Shown here: positions 50,283 to 59,940 of the stretch, in pieces
Layout: each line of letters begins with the position of its first letter
How positions within the stretch are numbered: position 1 is the stretch's first letter
Assembly: GCA_900314845.1 (NCBI GenBank)
Contig: OMWV01000021.1
Location: forward strand, 62,001 to 126,000
Length of the DNA: 64,000 bases
Direction: 5' to 3'
From: an uncultured Eubacteriales bacterium
GTDB taxonomy: Bacteria > Bacillota > Clostridia > Lachnospirales > Lachnospiraceae
Made by a program: the position numbers and the translations under genes
The notes under the pieces: generated by a model
The model's input: only the letters and a program-made list of their open reading frames with translations
What the model was told of the DNA's origin: nothing
Database searches by the model: none

Positions 50283-52660
50283 TCCGGATCGCGGGGAACG
50301 TTTATCTGCTTTCAACACCGGGCAGCTCTTACCTGTTTCAGGTCCTTGAGACCGGACACCTGGAGCACCTTGTCTACGGCCCGGCTATCTGCCGGGAGGA
50401 CCAAACAGATGCCCAGATCCTTCAGGATGCCCGGGCCCTGAGCCAGAAGAGAGTCTTTCCCTTCGGCAACTCCATCTCCTACGACCCGGACCACCCGGAG
50501 CTGACCCTGGAAGACAGCAGTCTGGAGATGTCCTCCTATGGAAAGGGCGATATCAGGGAACCCTTCGTGGACCTGATCCACGCAGACGGAGGCAGGACCT
50601 GCGATTTCCTTTTCGAGGAGGCCCGGCTTTGCCGGGATGAGGAAAAGGGGGATTATAAGACCCTGCCGGGATCGGCCGGCAGCTGCGATCACCTGACCCT
50701 GACCCTAAAGGATAAAAATTACGATCTTACCCTGGAACTGCATTATTTTGTCTTCGAGGACTGCGATGTGATCTGCCGGTCCAGCCGCCTGATCAATACA
50801 TCAAAAAGCCCGGTCCGGCTGGAAAGACTGATGAGTACCCAGCTGGATCTTCCCGGAAGAGACTATATATTCTCAAACTTTACCGGGGCCTGGGCCAGGG
50901 AGATGGACCGCTGCGACACACCGGTCCATGCCGGTAAAATGGTAAATGCTTCTTTTACCGGCTCTTCTTCCAGCCGCTGCAATCCTTTCGTCATGCTTTC
51001 GAAAGAAGAAACGACAGAGGAGGCGGGACCCTGTTGGGGCCTGAACCTGATATACAGCGGCAATCACTATGAGGCCCTTGAGGCTGGCTCCATGGGCAGG
51101 ACCCGTTTTGTCAGCGGCATAAACCCCCAGGGCATGAGTTTTCTTCTGGCCCCCGGGGAGGATTTTGAGGCGCCGGAAGCCGTCATGACCTACTCTGGCC
51201 ATGGCTTTTCCGGCATGAGCCTGTCCATGCACCGCTTTGTCAGAGAACATATTGTCCGCGGAGAATGGAAAAAGAAGCTGCGCCCGGTCCTTATCAACAG
51301 CTGGGAGGCCGCCTATTTTAAATTCGATGAGAAAAAGCTCCTCAAACTGGCAAGGACGGCTAAGGATGTGGGCATAGAACTCTTCGTGCTGGATGACGGC
51401 TGGTTCGGAAAGAGAGATTCAGACAACTGCTCCCTGGGGGACTGGACGGCAAACAAGAAGAAGCTGCCCGGCGGCCTGAAGGGGCTGTCGGACAAGATCC
51501 ACGCTTTGGGCCTGGATTTTGGCATCTGGCTGGAGCCGGAGATGGTAAATGTCGACAGCGATCTTTACCGGGCCCACCCGGAATGGACCATGGATATCCC
51601 CGGCATGCCTCACTCAGAGGGCCGTAACCAGAGGATCCTGGACCTGGCAGACCCTACAGTTGTCGATCATATGACGGATGTCATGCGCTCTGTCCTCTCC
51701 GGGGCGGACATAGACTATGTAAAATGGGATATGAACCGGATCTTCTCCGACGTTTACTCCCGCTATCTGCCTGCCCAGAGACAGGGAGAGACTGCCCACC
51801 GCTACATCCTGGGACTTTACCGCATGCTGAAAACTCTGACACAAGAATATCCCCATATTCTCTTCGAGGGCTGCGCGTCGGGAGGGAACCGCTTTGACCT
51901 GGGCATGCTCTGCTATTTTCCCCAGATCTGGGCCAGCGATGACACAGACCCCATGCAGAGGGCGCACATCCAGGAGGGTTACAGCTTCGGCTACCCCATG
52001 TCCGTTTTGACAAGCCATATCAGCGCAAGTCCCAATCATCAGACCCTGAGAAAAAGTCCCCTGGACACTCGCTTTGCCGTCGCCGCCTTCGGGATCCTGG
52101 GCTATGAGCTCAACCTGTGCGACCCGGGGAAAAAGGAGCTGGGGGAGATAAAAAGGCAGATCTGTCTCTACAAAAAATGGAGAAGCCTCCTGCAGACAGG
52201 CATATTCTACCGGGGCAGGACAGGCAATATCCACGAGTGGACCTGTGTCAGCCCGGACAAAAAGCGGGCTGTTGGTATGATCCTGCAGGAGCTGGCCGGT
52301 CCCAACCAGCCCTATGAGCGCTTTCACGCCAGAGGCCTGGACAGGAAAAAGCGCTATCACCTTTACAATATAGAGATAAAAAGGGATATCAGAGAATTCG
52401 GCGGTCTTGTAAACACGGCATCCCCCGTCCACGTCAGGCCGGGCGGAGCCCTGCACACGGCCCTGGCGCATTTTGTGTCCATGCCAGGGGAAGTGGAAGA
52501 CGTAAGAGCAGGGGGAGCCCTCCTCATGGACGCGGGCATAAGCCTCCTTCCTGCCTACGCAGGCACCGGCTACAACGAAAAGACCAGATATTTCGCTGAC
52601 TTCAGCGCCCGGATCTATTTTATGGAAGAGGAAAATTCTTCCTCAGAGGAAACATCATGA
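50279..52660 (+). CDS. Alpha-galactosidase, GH36
   Basis: 793 residues. Hydrolyses terminal alpha-1,6-galactose from melibiose and raffinose-type sugars with retention. N-terminal beta-sandwich (to about 330), then the TIM barrel: ELFVLDDGWFGKRDSDNCSL, FGIWLEPEMVNVDSDLY, the nucleophile Asp in DYVKWDMNRIFSD near residue 483, the acid/base Asp in IWASDDTDPMQR near 552, and SHISASPNHQTLR. The length (about 730-800) is that of the tetrameric GH36 subgroup I. No signal peptide: it works in the cytosol on imported sugar. Released galactose goes to GalK/GalT in the same operon. Confidence 0.95.
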   Translation: MIRIAGNVYLLSTPGSSYLFQVLETGHLEHLVYGPAICREDQTDAQILQDARALSQKRVFPFGNSISYDPDHPELTLEDSSLEMSSYGKGDIREPFVDLIHADGGRTCDFLFEEARLCRDEEKGDYKTLPGSAGSCDHLTLTLKDKNYDLTLELHYFVFEDCDVICRSSRLINTSKSPVRLERLMSTQLDLPGRDYIFSNFTGAWAREMDRCDTPVHAGKMVNASFTGSSSSRCNPFVMLSKEETTEEAGPCWGLNLIYSGNHYEALEAGSMGRTRFVSGINPQGMSFLLAPGEDFEAPEAVMTYSGHGFSGMSLSMHRFVREHIVRGEWKKKLRPVLINSWEAAYFKFDEKKLLKLARTAKDVGIELFVLDDGWFGKRDSDNCSLGDWTANKKKLPGGLKGLSDKIHALGLDFGIWLEPEMVNVDSDLYRAHPEWTMDIPGMPHSEGRNQRILDLADPTVVDHMTDVMRSVLSGADIDYVKWDMNRIFSDVYSRYLPAQRQGETAHRYILGLYRMLKTLTQEYPHILFEGCASGGNRFDLGMLCYFPQIWASDDTDPMQRAHIQEGYSFGYPMSVLTSHISASPNHQTLRKSPLDTRFAVAAFGILGYELNLCDPGKKELGEIKRQICLYKKWRSLLQTGIFYRGRTGNIHEWTCVSPDKKRAVGMILQELAGPNQPYERFHARGLDRKKRYHLYNIEIKRDIREFGGLVNTASPVHVRPGGALHTALAHFVSMPGEVEDVRAGGALLMDAGISLLPAYAGTGYNEKTRYFADFSARIYFMEEENSSSEETS

Positions 52661-53838
52661 CGGAAAATGAAAGGACAGACGTTCTGCTTGAAGCATTTGC
52701 CGGGAAATTCGGCCCGGGCAAAAGGGCCCGGGTCTTTTTTGCCCCCGGCCGGGTCAACCTGATCGGCGAGCATACAGATTACAACGGAGGACACGTCTTT
52801 CCCTGCGCCCTGACGATCGGCACATACGGGGCCGCCCGGAGGCGGAAAGACCGCAGGCTGCGCCTTTACTCCCTCAATTTCCCGGACAGCTGGGTCTACG
52901 AGACCTCCCTGGACAGGCTGGGGCCGGGCCTTCCCAAAGGCTGGGCCAGCTACCCGGCGGGCGTCATCCATACCTTGCGCGAAAAAGGATTTGCCATAGA
53001 CCAGGGGCTGGACATGGCCGTCTGGGGAGACATACCCTCAGGCTCCGGTCTCTCCTCCTCCGCTTCCCTGGAGGTTCTGACCGGCGCCCTTGTCCGCAGT
53101 CTCTTCGGGCTTTCCCTGACAAACCGGGCCATGGCCCTGATCTGCCAGGAATCCGAGAATAGATATAACGGGGTTGCCTGCGGCATCATGGACCAGTTTG
53201 CCTGTGCCAATGGCCGGGAAGGCAAAGCCCTCTTTCTGGATACAGGAAGCCTTTCCTGCACCTATGTCCCCCTCCACCTGGACGGGGCAAGTCTTGTCAT
53301 CGCAAATACGAACAAAAAACATTCCCTGGCGCAAAGCGCCTATAATGACAGGAGGCAGGAGTGCCAACAGGCCCTTGCCGCTTTTCAGAGGGTGAAAAAT
53401 ATCCATCATCTGTGCGACATGAGCCCGGCTGAATTTGAACAGTGCAAAGAGGCGGTGGCAGATCCCATCCTCTTGAGGCGGGCCAGGCACGCGGTATATG
53501 AAAACGCCCGCACGATTGATGCCCTGCAGGCCCTGCGAGCGGGAGATTTGAAACGTTTCGGTCAGCTGATGAAGGAATCCCACATCTCACTGAGCCGGGA
53601 TTACCAGGTGACAGGCCCGGAGCTTGACACCCTGGCCAGCCAGGCCTGGAAGATACCCGGCTGCATCGGCTCCAGGATGACAGGCGGGGGCTTTGGCGGC
53701 TGCACGGTCTCTATCGTTGAGAACAAGGCCGTCTCGGAATTCATAGACCGGGTGGGACGCGCCTATGAGAAAGAAATCGGGAAAAAGGCAGATTTTTACG
53801 TCATGCAGGCCGGAGGCGGCCCGCGGCAGATAAAGTGA
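52657..53838 (+). CDS. galK: Galactokinase
   Basis: 393 residues of the GHMP kinase family; phosphorylates galactose at C1. Signatures: substrate motif GRVNLIGEHTDYNGGHVFPC at the N-terminus, ATP loop PSGSGLSSSASLEVLTGAL near residue 125, CGIMDQFACANGREG, and the C-terminal MTGGGFGGCTVS. It overlaps the alpha-galactosidase stop by four bases, so it is translationally coupled. Length fits bacterial GalK. Confidence 0.96.
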   Translation: MTENERTDVLLEAFAGKFGPGKRARVFFAPGRVNLIGEHTDYNGGHVFPCALTIGTYGAARRRKDRRLRLYSLNFPDSWVYETSLDRLGPGLPKGWASYPAGVIHTLREKGFAIDQGLDMAVWGDIPSGSGLSSSASLEVLTGALVRSLFGLSLTNRAMALICQESENRYNGVACGIMDQFACANGREGKALFLDTGSLSCTYVPLHLDGASLVIANTNKKHSLAQSAYNDRRQECQQALAAFQRVKNIHHLCDMSPAEFEQCKEAVADPILLRRARHAVYENARTIDALQALRAGDLKRFGQLMKESHISLSRDYQVTGPELDTLASQAWKIPGCIGSRMTGGGFGGCTVSIVENKAVSEFIDRVGRAYEKEIGKKADFYVMQAGGGPRQIK

Positions 53839-53855
53839 AAGGCAGGAGACGAAAA

Positions 53856-55394
53856 ATGGATCGTACGGACAGAGCTCTTGAAGAACTTGCAGCTTACGGA
53901 CTGGCAGCCGGCCTGATCCGGCAGGAAGATCTTGTCTATACCATCAATCAGCTTCTGATGGTCATGGGCAGGGATGATTTCGCGGGAAGCGCAGAGGGCG
54001 CCCTTGCCCTGGCTGACACATTTACGGAAGAAGACATAAAAAAGGGCAGGCGGCTGGAAGCTGTCCTGACTGCTCTGACAGACGATGCCTGCAAAAGGGG
54101 CGCCGTGCAGGGGGATTCTCCCGCAGGCCGCGACCTTTTTGACACCCGCCTGATGGGGGTCTTAACCCCCCGCCCTTCCGCTGTGATAGACAGATTCCGC
54201 TCCCTGTACCACAAGGACCCGAAAGAGGCGGCGAGCTGGTACTACACCTTCTCCCAGAACACGGATTATATCCGCAGATACCGGATCTGCCGGGACCTGA
54301 AATGGAAATGTCCCACCCCCTACGGAGATCTTGACATCAGCATAAACCTTTCCAAGCCGGAGAAAGATCCCCGGGCAATTGCCGCGGCAAAAAATACCCC
54401 GGCATCTGCCTATCCAAAGTGCCAGCTCTGCCGGGAGAATGAAGGCTACGCCGGCCGGATGAACCACCCCGCCCGGGAGAATCACAGGGTCATCCCCCTG
54501 ACTCTTGGCGGAGAAGACTGGTACTTCCAGTATTCCCCCTATGTCTACTATAATGAGCACTGCATCGTCCTGGCTTCCTGCCACAGGCCTATGAAGATCA
54601 GCCGCGAGACATTTGTCCGCCTCTTTGATTTTGTAAAGGCCTTCCCCCACTATTTCATCGGCTCGAACGCCGACCTGCCAATCGTCGGCGGCTCCATCCT
54701 CTCCCACGATCATTTTCAGGGGGGCCGTTACCATTTCGCCATGGAAAATGCTCCCATAGAAAGACATTTTACGGTCCCCGGCTTTGAAGACCTCGCGGCC
54801 GGCATCGTCAGGTGGCCCATGAGCTGCATCCGCCTTGCCGGGCCCGATACCGGCCGGATCATCCAGCTGGCAGAGAGGATCCTTTCCTCCTGGAGGGACT
54901 ACTCCGACCCGGATGCCTTTATCTATGCCCGGACTCAGGGGCAGATGCACAACACGGTCACTCCCATCGCCCGGAAAAGGGGCAGCTCCTATGAGCTTGA
55001 CCTGGTCCTGAGGAATAATCTGACGACAAAAGACCGCCCCCTGGGCCTTTTTCATCCCCGCCAGGAGCTTCACCATATAAAAAAGGAAAATATAGGCCTT
55101 ATCGAAGTCATGGGGCTTGCCGTTCTGCCCGCCAGGCTGAAGAAAGAGATGGCTGCCCTTAAGAAAACTGTCCTGGCAGGCAGAAATCCCAGTATTGACG
55201 CTCTGGCTGCACCCCACGCCGTCTGGTTTGAGAGTCTGAAGGAAAAGTATTCTCTGATAAATGAGGAAAATATAGACCAGATCCTCCGCAAAGAGATCGG
55301 TATGGCCTTTTTGCAGGTTCTGGAAGACGCCGGCGTATATAAAAGAAATGCTGCCGGACAGGCAGCATTTGACAGATTTATTCGTACAATATAA
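53856..55394 (+). CDS. galT: UDP-glucose-hexose-1-phosphate uridylyltransferase, Firmicute type
   Basis: 512 residues from ATG 53856 (MDRTDRALEELAAYG), with AGGAG upstream. Exchanges galactose-1-phosphate with UDP-glucose in the Leloir pathway. This is the long type-2 GalT of Firmicutes, not the 350-residue type. Recognisable blocks: KCQLCRENEGYAGRMNHPAR, the histidine-rich ILSHDHFQGGRYHFAM active site region and NTVTPIARKRGSSYELDLVL. galE is not in this window. The 3' end contains a perfect hairpin (55346-55370) that probably ends the opposing P1-peptidase transcript. Confidence 0.95.
   Translation: MDRTDRALEELAAYGLAAGLIRQEDLVYTINQLLMVMGRDDFAGSAEGALALADTFTEEDIKKGRRLEAVLTALTDDACKRGAVQGDSPAGRDLFDTRLMGVLTPRPSAVIDRFRSLYHKDPKEAASWYYTFSQNTDYIRRYRICRDLKWKCPTPYGDLDISINLSKPEKDPRAIAAAKNTPASAYPKCQLCRENEGYAGRMNHPARENHRVIPLTLGGEDWYFQYSPYVYYNEHCIVLASCHRPMKISRETFVRLFDFVKAFPHYFIGSNADLPIVGGSILSHDHFQGGRYHFAMENAPIERHFTVPGFEDLAAGIVRWPMSCIRLAGPDTGRIIQLAERILSSWRDYSDPDAFIYARTQGQMHNTVTPIARKRGSSYELDLVLRNNLTTKDRPLGLFHPRQELHHIKKENIGLIEVMGLAVLPARLKKEMAALKKTVLAGRNPSIDALAAPHAVWFESLKEKYSLINEENIDQILRKEIGMAFLQVLEDAGVYKRNAAGQAAFDRFIRTI
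55338..55370 (-). terminator. Terminator of the P1-peptidase gene, inside galT
   Basis: Minus strand: AAATGCTGCC (55370-55361), loop TGTCC, GGCAGCATTT (55355-55346), then CTTTTAT. A perfect ten-pair stem with a T-rich tail, 30 bases after the peptidase stop and within galT codons. Confidence 0.65.
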
Positions 55395-55399
55395 GGAAT

Positions 55400-56404
55400 C
55401 TAAGGCATAAAATCGCAGGCCGCCTTCAGGCCGAAGGCGGGCTTTGCGGATGCCGCCGCGCGGCAGATGGCTCTTGCCATGACCTCAGATGCCAGTTCCC
55501 CCAGGGCGTCCTGGGATACCGAAACCTGGCCCGTTGCCAGGACAAATATCATATCCCCGTCTATGCTGGTGTGTACCGGGATAATGGCCCTGGCATAGCC
55601 GTCCTGAGCTATCCTTGCCAGCCTGCCGCACTGAGCCTTCGTCAGCTTCGCGTTGGTGACGATGACGCCCAGAGTCGTATTCTGGACAGCCAGAAAATCA
55701 TTGTCCGCAGCGCTTTCTCCGGCTGCCAGCCCCTTTAGCATCTCCCGGTGCGTGCTGCCAATCCCGCTCTTATCCGGGCGCAGCAGACCGGCAAGAGGCC
55801 TGTGCGTATCATAATCTATTACATCTCCGAAGGCATTAACCGCCGCGATCGCCGCGCACTGAACCCTGCCCAGCTGCAGACCGTATATGCCAAGGCCCGA
55901 TTTCATCATGTAGTCCGGCCCGCGAAGCTTGCCGACGGTGGCTCCTGTCCCGGCACCGACCGATCCCATGGCAGGCTCTGAGCCGCTTTCCGCGTTTTTG
56001 CAGGCTTCATAGCCCATGGCCTTATCCGGCCGCACCCGGGGATCGCCCACCCCCAGGTCAAAAAGGGAGGCACCGCAGACGATGGGGACGAGACCGCCCC
56101 GGGTGGGAAGGCCGACACCCCTCTCTTCCAGATACTGCATGGCTCCGGACCCCGCTTCCAGGCCATAGGCGCTGCCCCCGGACAGCATGATGCAGTGGAC
56201 AGCCTGCACAAGATTTCCCGGCCTCAAAAGATCCGTCTCCCGGGAGGCAGGGCCTCCGCCGCCCACATCGACACCCGCGCAGGCTCCCTCCTCGCAGATA
56301 ATGGCTGTACAGCCCGTTCCCGCCTGAAAGTCCTGCGCATGGCCGGCTTTTATGCCCTTAATATCCGTTATTCCTATCTCCTGATAACTGCCCGCATGCT
56401 CCAA
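55400..56404 (-). CDS. P1-family (DmpA-type) aminopeptidase
   Basis: 334 residues. Ntn-hydrolase-like enzyme of MEROPS S58. N-terminal: GITDIKGIKAGHAQDFQAGT and CAGVDVGGGGPASRETDLL; central CIMLSGGSAYGLEAGSGAMQ and AAIAAVNAFGDVIDYDT; autoprocessing region NTTLGVIVTNAKLTKAQCGR, where the nucleophile Thr/Ser would be freed. It cleaves N-terminal residues of small peptides, amides or esters, sometimes D- or beta-residues. Cytosolic. It is the last gene of the minus-strand run 59739-55400 and converges with galT with a 5-base gap. Confidence 0.88.
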   Translation of the reverse strand: MEHAGSYQEIGITDIKGIKAGHAQDFQAGTGCTAIICEEGACAGVDVGGGGPASRETDLLRPGNLVQAVHCIMLSGGSAYGLEAGSGAMQYLEERGVGLPTRGGLVPIVCGASLFDLGVGDPRVRPDKAMGYEACKNAESGSEPAMGSVGAGTGATVGKLRGPDYMMKSGLGIYGLQLGRVQCAAIAAVNAFGDVIDYDTHRPLAGLLRPDKSGIGSTHREMLKGLAAGESAADNDFLAVQNTTLGVIVTNAKLTKAQCGRLARIAQDGYARAIIPVHTSIDGDMIFVLATGQVSVSQDALGELASEVMARAICRAAASAKPAFGLKAACDFMP

Positions 56405-56431
56405 AGTCCTGTCTTTCCTCCTGTACCCGCT

Positions 56432-57517
56432 TTACGCGCTAAGCCGGCGGTTTAATGCCGACCTGTCTATAGCCTTCATGAGCCTGTCTCCCAGAAGCAG
56501 ACAGACAAGAGAGAGGCCGAATGTAAGAGCGATCACCGCTGAAAACTGCAGAAAATAGCTGCTGCCCTCCATGACTTCCCTCACAAGATAGATAGAGAAG
56601 AGCTGCATCAGATACATGGGAAAGCTGAGCCTGCCAAGGAAGAATACCGCTTTTTTGTCAAAGAGATCCCCGCCCGGCGTGATACCGGAGAAAGAGATGC
56701 TGATAAAAATGATCACAGCGATGATGGGAAAGATGTCATAGGTCCCGTCCATGTCATACATACCATAAAGGATAACAAGCGCGGCGCTCAAAAACTCGAG
56801 AACAGCCAAAAATCTTCTCTCCCCCCGCGTGGGCCTGTCCTTCTTCAGGAACTGCGCGATGTGATAGGCAAAGAAACCGGCATTTATCTCGGCAAAAGCC
56901 CTCCACACACACCGATAGCCAAAGACATCCCAGCTGGAGGCACCGGTCACCGTCCCGTAGTCATGAAGCAGCCAGCCGATGATGATAAAGGCCAGGAGGG
57001 GAGCAATGCATTTGGAATAAAAATCAAAATTGAGATAGCTGATCACAAATATGACCGCCATGGCAATCAGCATGGCCGAAATATACCATTCAACAGAATT
57101 CAGGTTATGGAACTCAAAGCCCAGCTTCTGAATGAGGAAAAATCCCGGTATCAGGTCTATGGTCTCCTTGATCAGCTGCAGGGCGCTGTACCTGTTCAGC
57201 CAGATATCCTCAATGTAAAGAGGGATGAAGGCCAGAAGATGATAGGGAAATATCCTCTTTATCTTGCCCCACATAAAACGGCGGAAGGCCGGGCCGGCAT
57301 TTTTCATATGATCTTCCGGCTGCGCCCTCTTTGCCATAGAACTCGCCATGAGAAATCCGGAAAGGACAAAGAAATATTCAACCCCGATATAGCCTCCGGC
57401 AAAGGATCCGAAGCCGATCAGCTCCTTATTCGCTATCAGCCGGCCGCAGTGATAGAGTATAATGATAATGCTGAAAATAAATCTTAAAAATTCCGCCTTG
57501 CCGTTCTTTTTTGTCAT
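56432..57517 (-). CDS. Membrane acyltransferase (acyltransferase-3 family)
   Basis: 361 residues, about ten membrane helices. N-terminal AEFLRFIFSIIIILYHCGRL has the R-x-F...YHC pattern of the family active His, then GGYIGVEYFFVLSGFLMASS. Related to OafA-type enzymes that O-acetylate surface glycans. It is encoded right after the lipoprotein esterase (8 bases), so an acetylation/deacetylation pair acting on a surface polymer is plausible but inferred. Confidence 0.9.
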   Translation of the reverse strand: MTKKNGKAEFLRFIFSIIIILYHCGRLIANKELIGFGSFAGGYIGVEYFFVLSGFLMASSMAKRAQPEDHMKNAGPAFRRFMWGKIKRIFPYHLLAFIPLYIEDIWLNRYSALQLIKETIDLIPGFFLIQKLGFEFHNLNSVEWYISAMLIAMAVIFVISYLNFDFYSKCIAPLLAFIIIGWLLHDYGTVTGASSWDVFGYRCVWRAFAEINAGFFAYHIAQFLKKDRPTRGERRFLAVLEFLSAALVILYGMYDMDGTYDIFPIIAVIIFISISFSGITPGGDLFDKKAVFFLGRLSFPMYLMQLFSIYLVREVMEGSSYFLQFSAVIALTFGLSLVCLLLGDRLMKAIDRSALNRRLSA

Positions 57518-57525
57518 AATACTCC

Positions 57526-58695
57526 TTACTGGTCCTGCCCTCCCATGATAGCCGAAAATATGGGCAGAGCATTGTAAAGATACCGGTTCGTGCCGTGGCT
57601 TCCGTGATGCTCTTCCCCGTCAGCGATGAGAAAGGCGGTGTTGGCAGTCTCTCCATCCTCCCCGTAGGAGAAAAATTCGGGGTGATCCTTCTGACCGGCG
57701 ATCTGCCGCTCCATGATATCCCGGGCAAAGTCTTTAGACCCGGTGCAGGTGTAGAGGAAGAAATCATCCTTCGTATAGCCCTGGTCTGCCGCGGCCTCCA
57801 TGATATATCTGGCGCCAAAGTCCTGACCGGCGCCGCTTTCCATGGCATCCGGCCCCCAGTAAAGGCTCCCGCTCATAGCCAGGAAGGAGTGGAAATAGTC
57901 CAGGCAGTCCGTCAGCCGGTAAAAGGCCGTAACGCCTCCCATAGAAAATCCTCCGAATGTCCGATGCCATCTGGAGTCCTTCAGGCCTTGTTCGTCTACG
58001 CTCTCTGCATATGTGCTGTAATGGGACTCGACCTGGGGAAGCACGTCATTTCTCAGTTCCTGATAATAGTACTTCGTATACTGAGCGTCCCAGTCCTCCT
58101 CATGATCCATCCCCCGTTCCGGATAGTAGGTCAGGCTCACAAATATGGCCGGCTGGATGCTGCCCCGGTCTATCATATTGTCGACGATATACTTAAAATC
58201 TCTGGGCTTATCCGCAGACCCGAAGAAGCGCTCCGGCGTGCCGCCCGCCCCGTGCATCAGATAGATGACATTGTACTTCTCGGACTCATCATACCCGTAA
58301 GGCAGGTATACCTCGGCATATTTTTTTATCTTCTCCTCTTCTCTCCCGTAAAGGCCGTAGGTATTCGTCTCATAATAAAACTTCTCCAGTCTGCCATGGC
58401 GAGAGGGCTGCCTCATGTACTCCTCAGGAACCGGATCCATAGAAAGGCCCACTGAGACAGTCTTATTATCCTGACAGCGGACATTTATGTGGGAGAGATA
58501 GTGATAACTGTCTCCTCTGCCCACCCCAGTCTCAGACTCCGTCTGCGCCGCTTTTGTCTGCTCTGCCTTTGTCTGCTCTGCTTTTGTCTGCTCCGCCTCT
58601 GTCTGCGCGGGCACTCCTGCCCTCTTCTGACAGGCCGCAAGGGGCAGGGAGGCAAGAAGCAGCACGGTCACTGCCGCTTTTTTTATCTTATTCAT
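57526..58695 (-). CDS. Lipoprotein carbohydrate esterase-like (esterase D/CE1 group)
   Basis: 389 residues. Lipoprotein signal peptide with lipobox LPLAAC (Cys-22), then a linker containing tandem AEQTK repeats (residues about 33-50), then an alpha/beta hydrolase: YNVIYLMHGAGGTPERFF, nucleophile in TFGGFSMGGVTAFYR, and a late His in ADGEEHHGSH. The fold group includes feruloyl and acetyl xylan esterases (CE1) and Esterase D. It is anchored outside the membrane and probably removes acyl groups from plant or bacterial polysaccharide. It follows the secreted propeller protein gene by three bases. The repeats are 15-base units at 58547-58609. Confidence 0.88.
   Translation of the reverse strand: MNKIKKAAVTVLLLASLPLAACQKRAGVPAQTEAEQTKAEQTKAEQTKAAQTESETGVGRGDSYHYLSHINVRCQDNKTVSVGLSMDPVPEEYMRQPSRHGRLEKFYYETNTYGLYGREEEKIKKYAEVYLPYGYDESEKYNVIYLMHGAGGTPERFFGSADKPRDFKYIVDNMIDRGSIQPAIFVSLTYYPERGMDHEEDWDAQYTKYYYQELRNDVLPQVESHYSTYAESVDEQGLKDSRWHRTFGGFSMGGVTAFYRLTDCLDYFHSFLAMSGSLYWGPDAMESGAGQDFGARYIMEAAADQGYTKDDFFLYTCTGSKDFARDIMERQIAGQKDHPEFFSYGEDGETANTAFLIADGEEHHGSHGTNRYLYNALPIFSAIMGGQDQ
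58547..58609 (-). repeat. Tandem 15-base repeats coding AEQTK
   Basis: Four near-identical 15-base units encode EAEQTKAEQTKAEQTKAAQT in the linker of the lipoprotein esterase. Being a multiple of three, changes in copy number would only alter linker length. Confidence 0.85.
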
Positions 58696-58698
58696 TCC

Positions 58699-59739
58699 CT
58701 ACCACTGAAAATATTTCGATACGACCCGATAGCCTTTTCCGTTTGTCTTCATAACGGAAATAGCAGCATTCTTGTTGCCGCCGCCGTTATAGGTCTGAGC
58801 CAGAACGATCGAGCCCTTGTTGACAGCCAGCACGTCCATGGGGAAACCGTTTTTCAGGTATTTTACCTTCTTTCCTTTGGCATTTTCCCCTGTCTTAAAC
58901 ATATAAAGGGTTCCTGTGACACGACCGCTGGAGAGAGTGGTGGAACGGTAAAAACCGCAGCCGTTCATAAATCCCAGGCTCCTGTATCCTCTTGACAGAT
59001 ACCCGTTATCATTTATTTTCGCAACCAGAGACTTGCCGCTCTCACTAAGACCCTGCTGATAGGTAGAGGAGGGGTATTCCAGAAGAAGCTTATCTGTTGA
59101 TGAGTGTATGATCGGTGAATTGCCGTCCCAGTTTATATTCAGTGTCGACGCGCTTCCATCCGTATTCAGAGCGCTCACCTTGTATATATTATCTGATGTT
59201 TTATAGCGGATCCTGCCGGATGCACAGGCAAGATCTGTCACATTTGTACCGGTCAGCAGTCTCTTCTTCCCGCTGCCGTTTAAGGACATCTTGTTGATGC
59301 CGCGCACAGTCGTATAGGCGTCGCCGCCGCTGCCATGCCTTAGGCCAGCCAGATAATAGATCTTCCCGCCCATGATGGCCGGCTGACTGCCCACGGCCAG
59401 CTTCTTGAGGCTCTTTCCGTTTGTCTTCATCCGGTAAATATAATCGCATGCCATGTCACTGCCCTTATATTTATTCAGTACAAAGTAAAGATAACCCTTC
59501 CTGTAACTGATGTAGTGAATATTCGTGACCCCTTTAAATGTCTTTATCTTCTTAAAACTGCGTTTCTTCATATCGACCCGGTAGATCACGTTCAACTTTG
59601 ACACATAGGAATATTTCCCGTAATTGTTGTCCTCCACCGTCTCATAAGAAGTGGACGCCGCCGCAGGAACCGTCAAGGCGGCCGCTGCCGCTATAGATAC
59701 TGCAAATGCTATCACGTGTCTGAAGATTTTCTTTCTCAT
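58699..59739 (-). CDS. Secreted DUF5050-like beta-propeller protein
   Basis: 346 residues. Signal peptide (FRHVIAFAVSIAAAAALTVP, cleaved after the AAA-S region). The rest is beta-rich with repeats of the form YFVLNKYKGSDMACDYIYRM / KTNGKSLKKLAVGSQPAIMG / KIYYLAG, the pattern of DUF5050 propellers. No catalytic motif. Probably a surface binding protein. It is first in the unit with the esterase and acyltransferase, so it may bind the same polymer. Confidence 0.82.
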   Translation of the reverse strand: MRKKIFRHVIAFAVSIAAAAALTVPAAASTSYETVEDNNYGKYSYVSKLNVIYRVDMKKRSFKKIKTFKGVTNIHYISYRKGYLYFVLNKYKGSDMACDYIYRMKTNGKSLKKLAVGSQPAIMGGKIYYLAGLRHGSGGDAYTTVRGINKMSLNGSGKKRLLTGTNVTDLACASGRIRYKTSDNIYKVSALNTDGSASTLNINWDGNSPIIHSSTDKLLLEYPSSTYQQGLSESGKSLVAKINDNGYLSRGYRSLGFMNGCGFYRSTTLSSGRVTGTLYMFKTGENAKGKKVKYLKNGFPMDVLAVNKGSIVLAQTYNGGGNKNAAISVMKTNGKGYRVVSKYFQW

Positions 59740-59851
59740 ACTATCCGTCCTCCCTAAGTTTCAGATCACTATAGATGCTGTCTACATAAAATATTACTAT
59801 AAATACAGGCGTATATCCATGATTTCTCAAAAAAAATTCCCCGCTGGCCCG

Positions 59852-59889
59852 AAAGGGGCTGTTCCCTTTTGACAGGAACAGCCCCCTTT
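59852..59889 (-). terminator. Terminator of the large surface-protein gene
   Basis: GGGGCTGTTCC (59855-59865) pairs with GGAACAGCCCC (59875-59885), loop of nine. AAAG and CTTT extend the stem on both sides. The T-run on the minus strand is only three long, but the stem is strong and bidirectional. Confidence 0.7.
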
Positions 59890-59940
59890 ATGAATCGATA
59901 TTTATCTGTAAGATGCAGCTGCCTCCCAATGCTTCAAAAA

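Noticed and set aside
55420-55440. CCGCCTTC/GAAGGCGG hairpin as galT terminator
   Set aside because: No T-run follows and it is coding sequence of the P1-peptidase gene.
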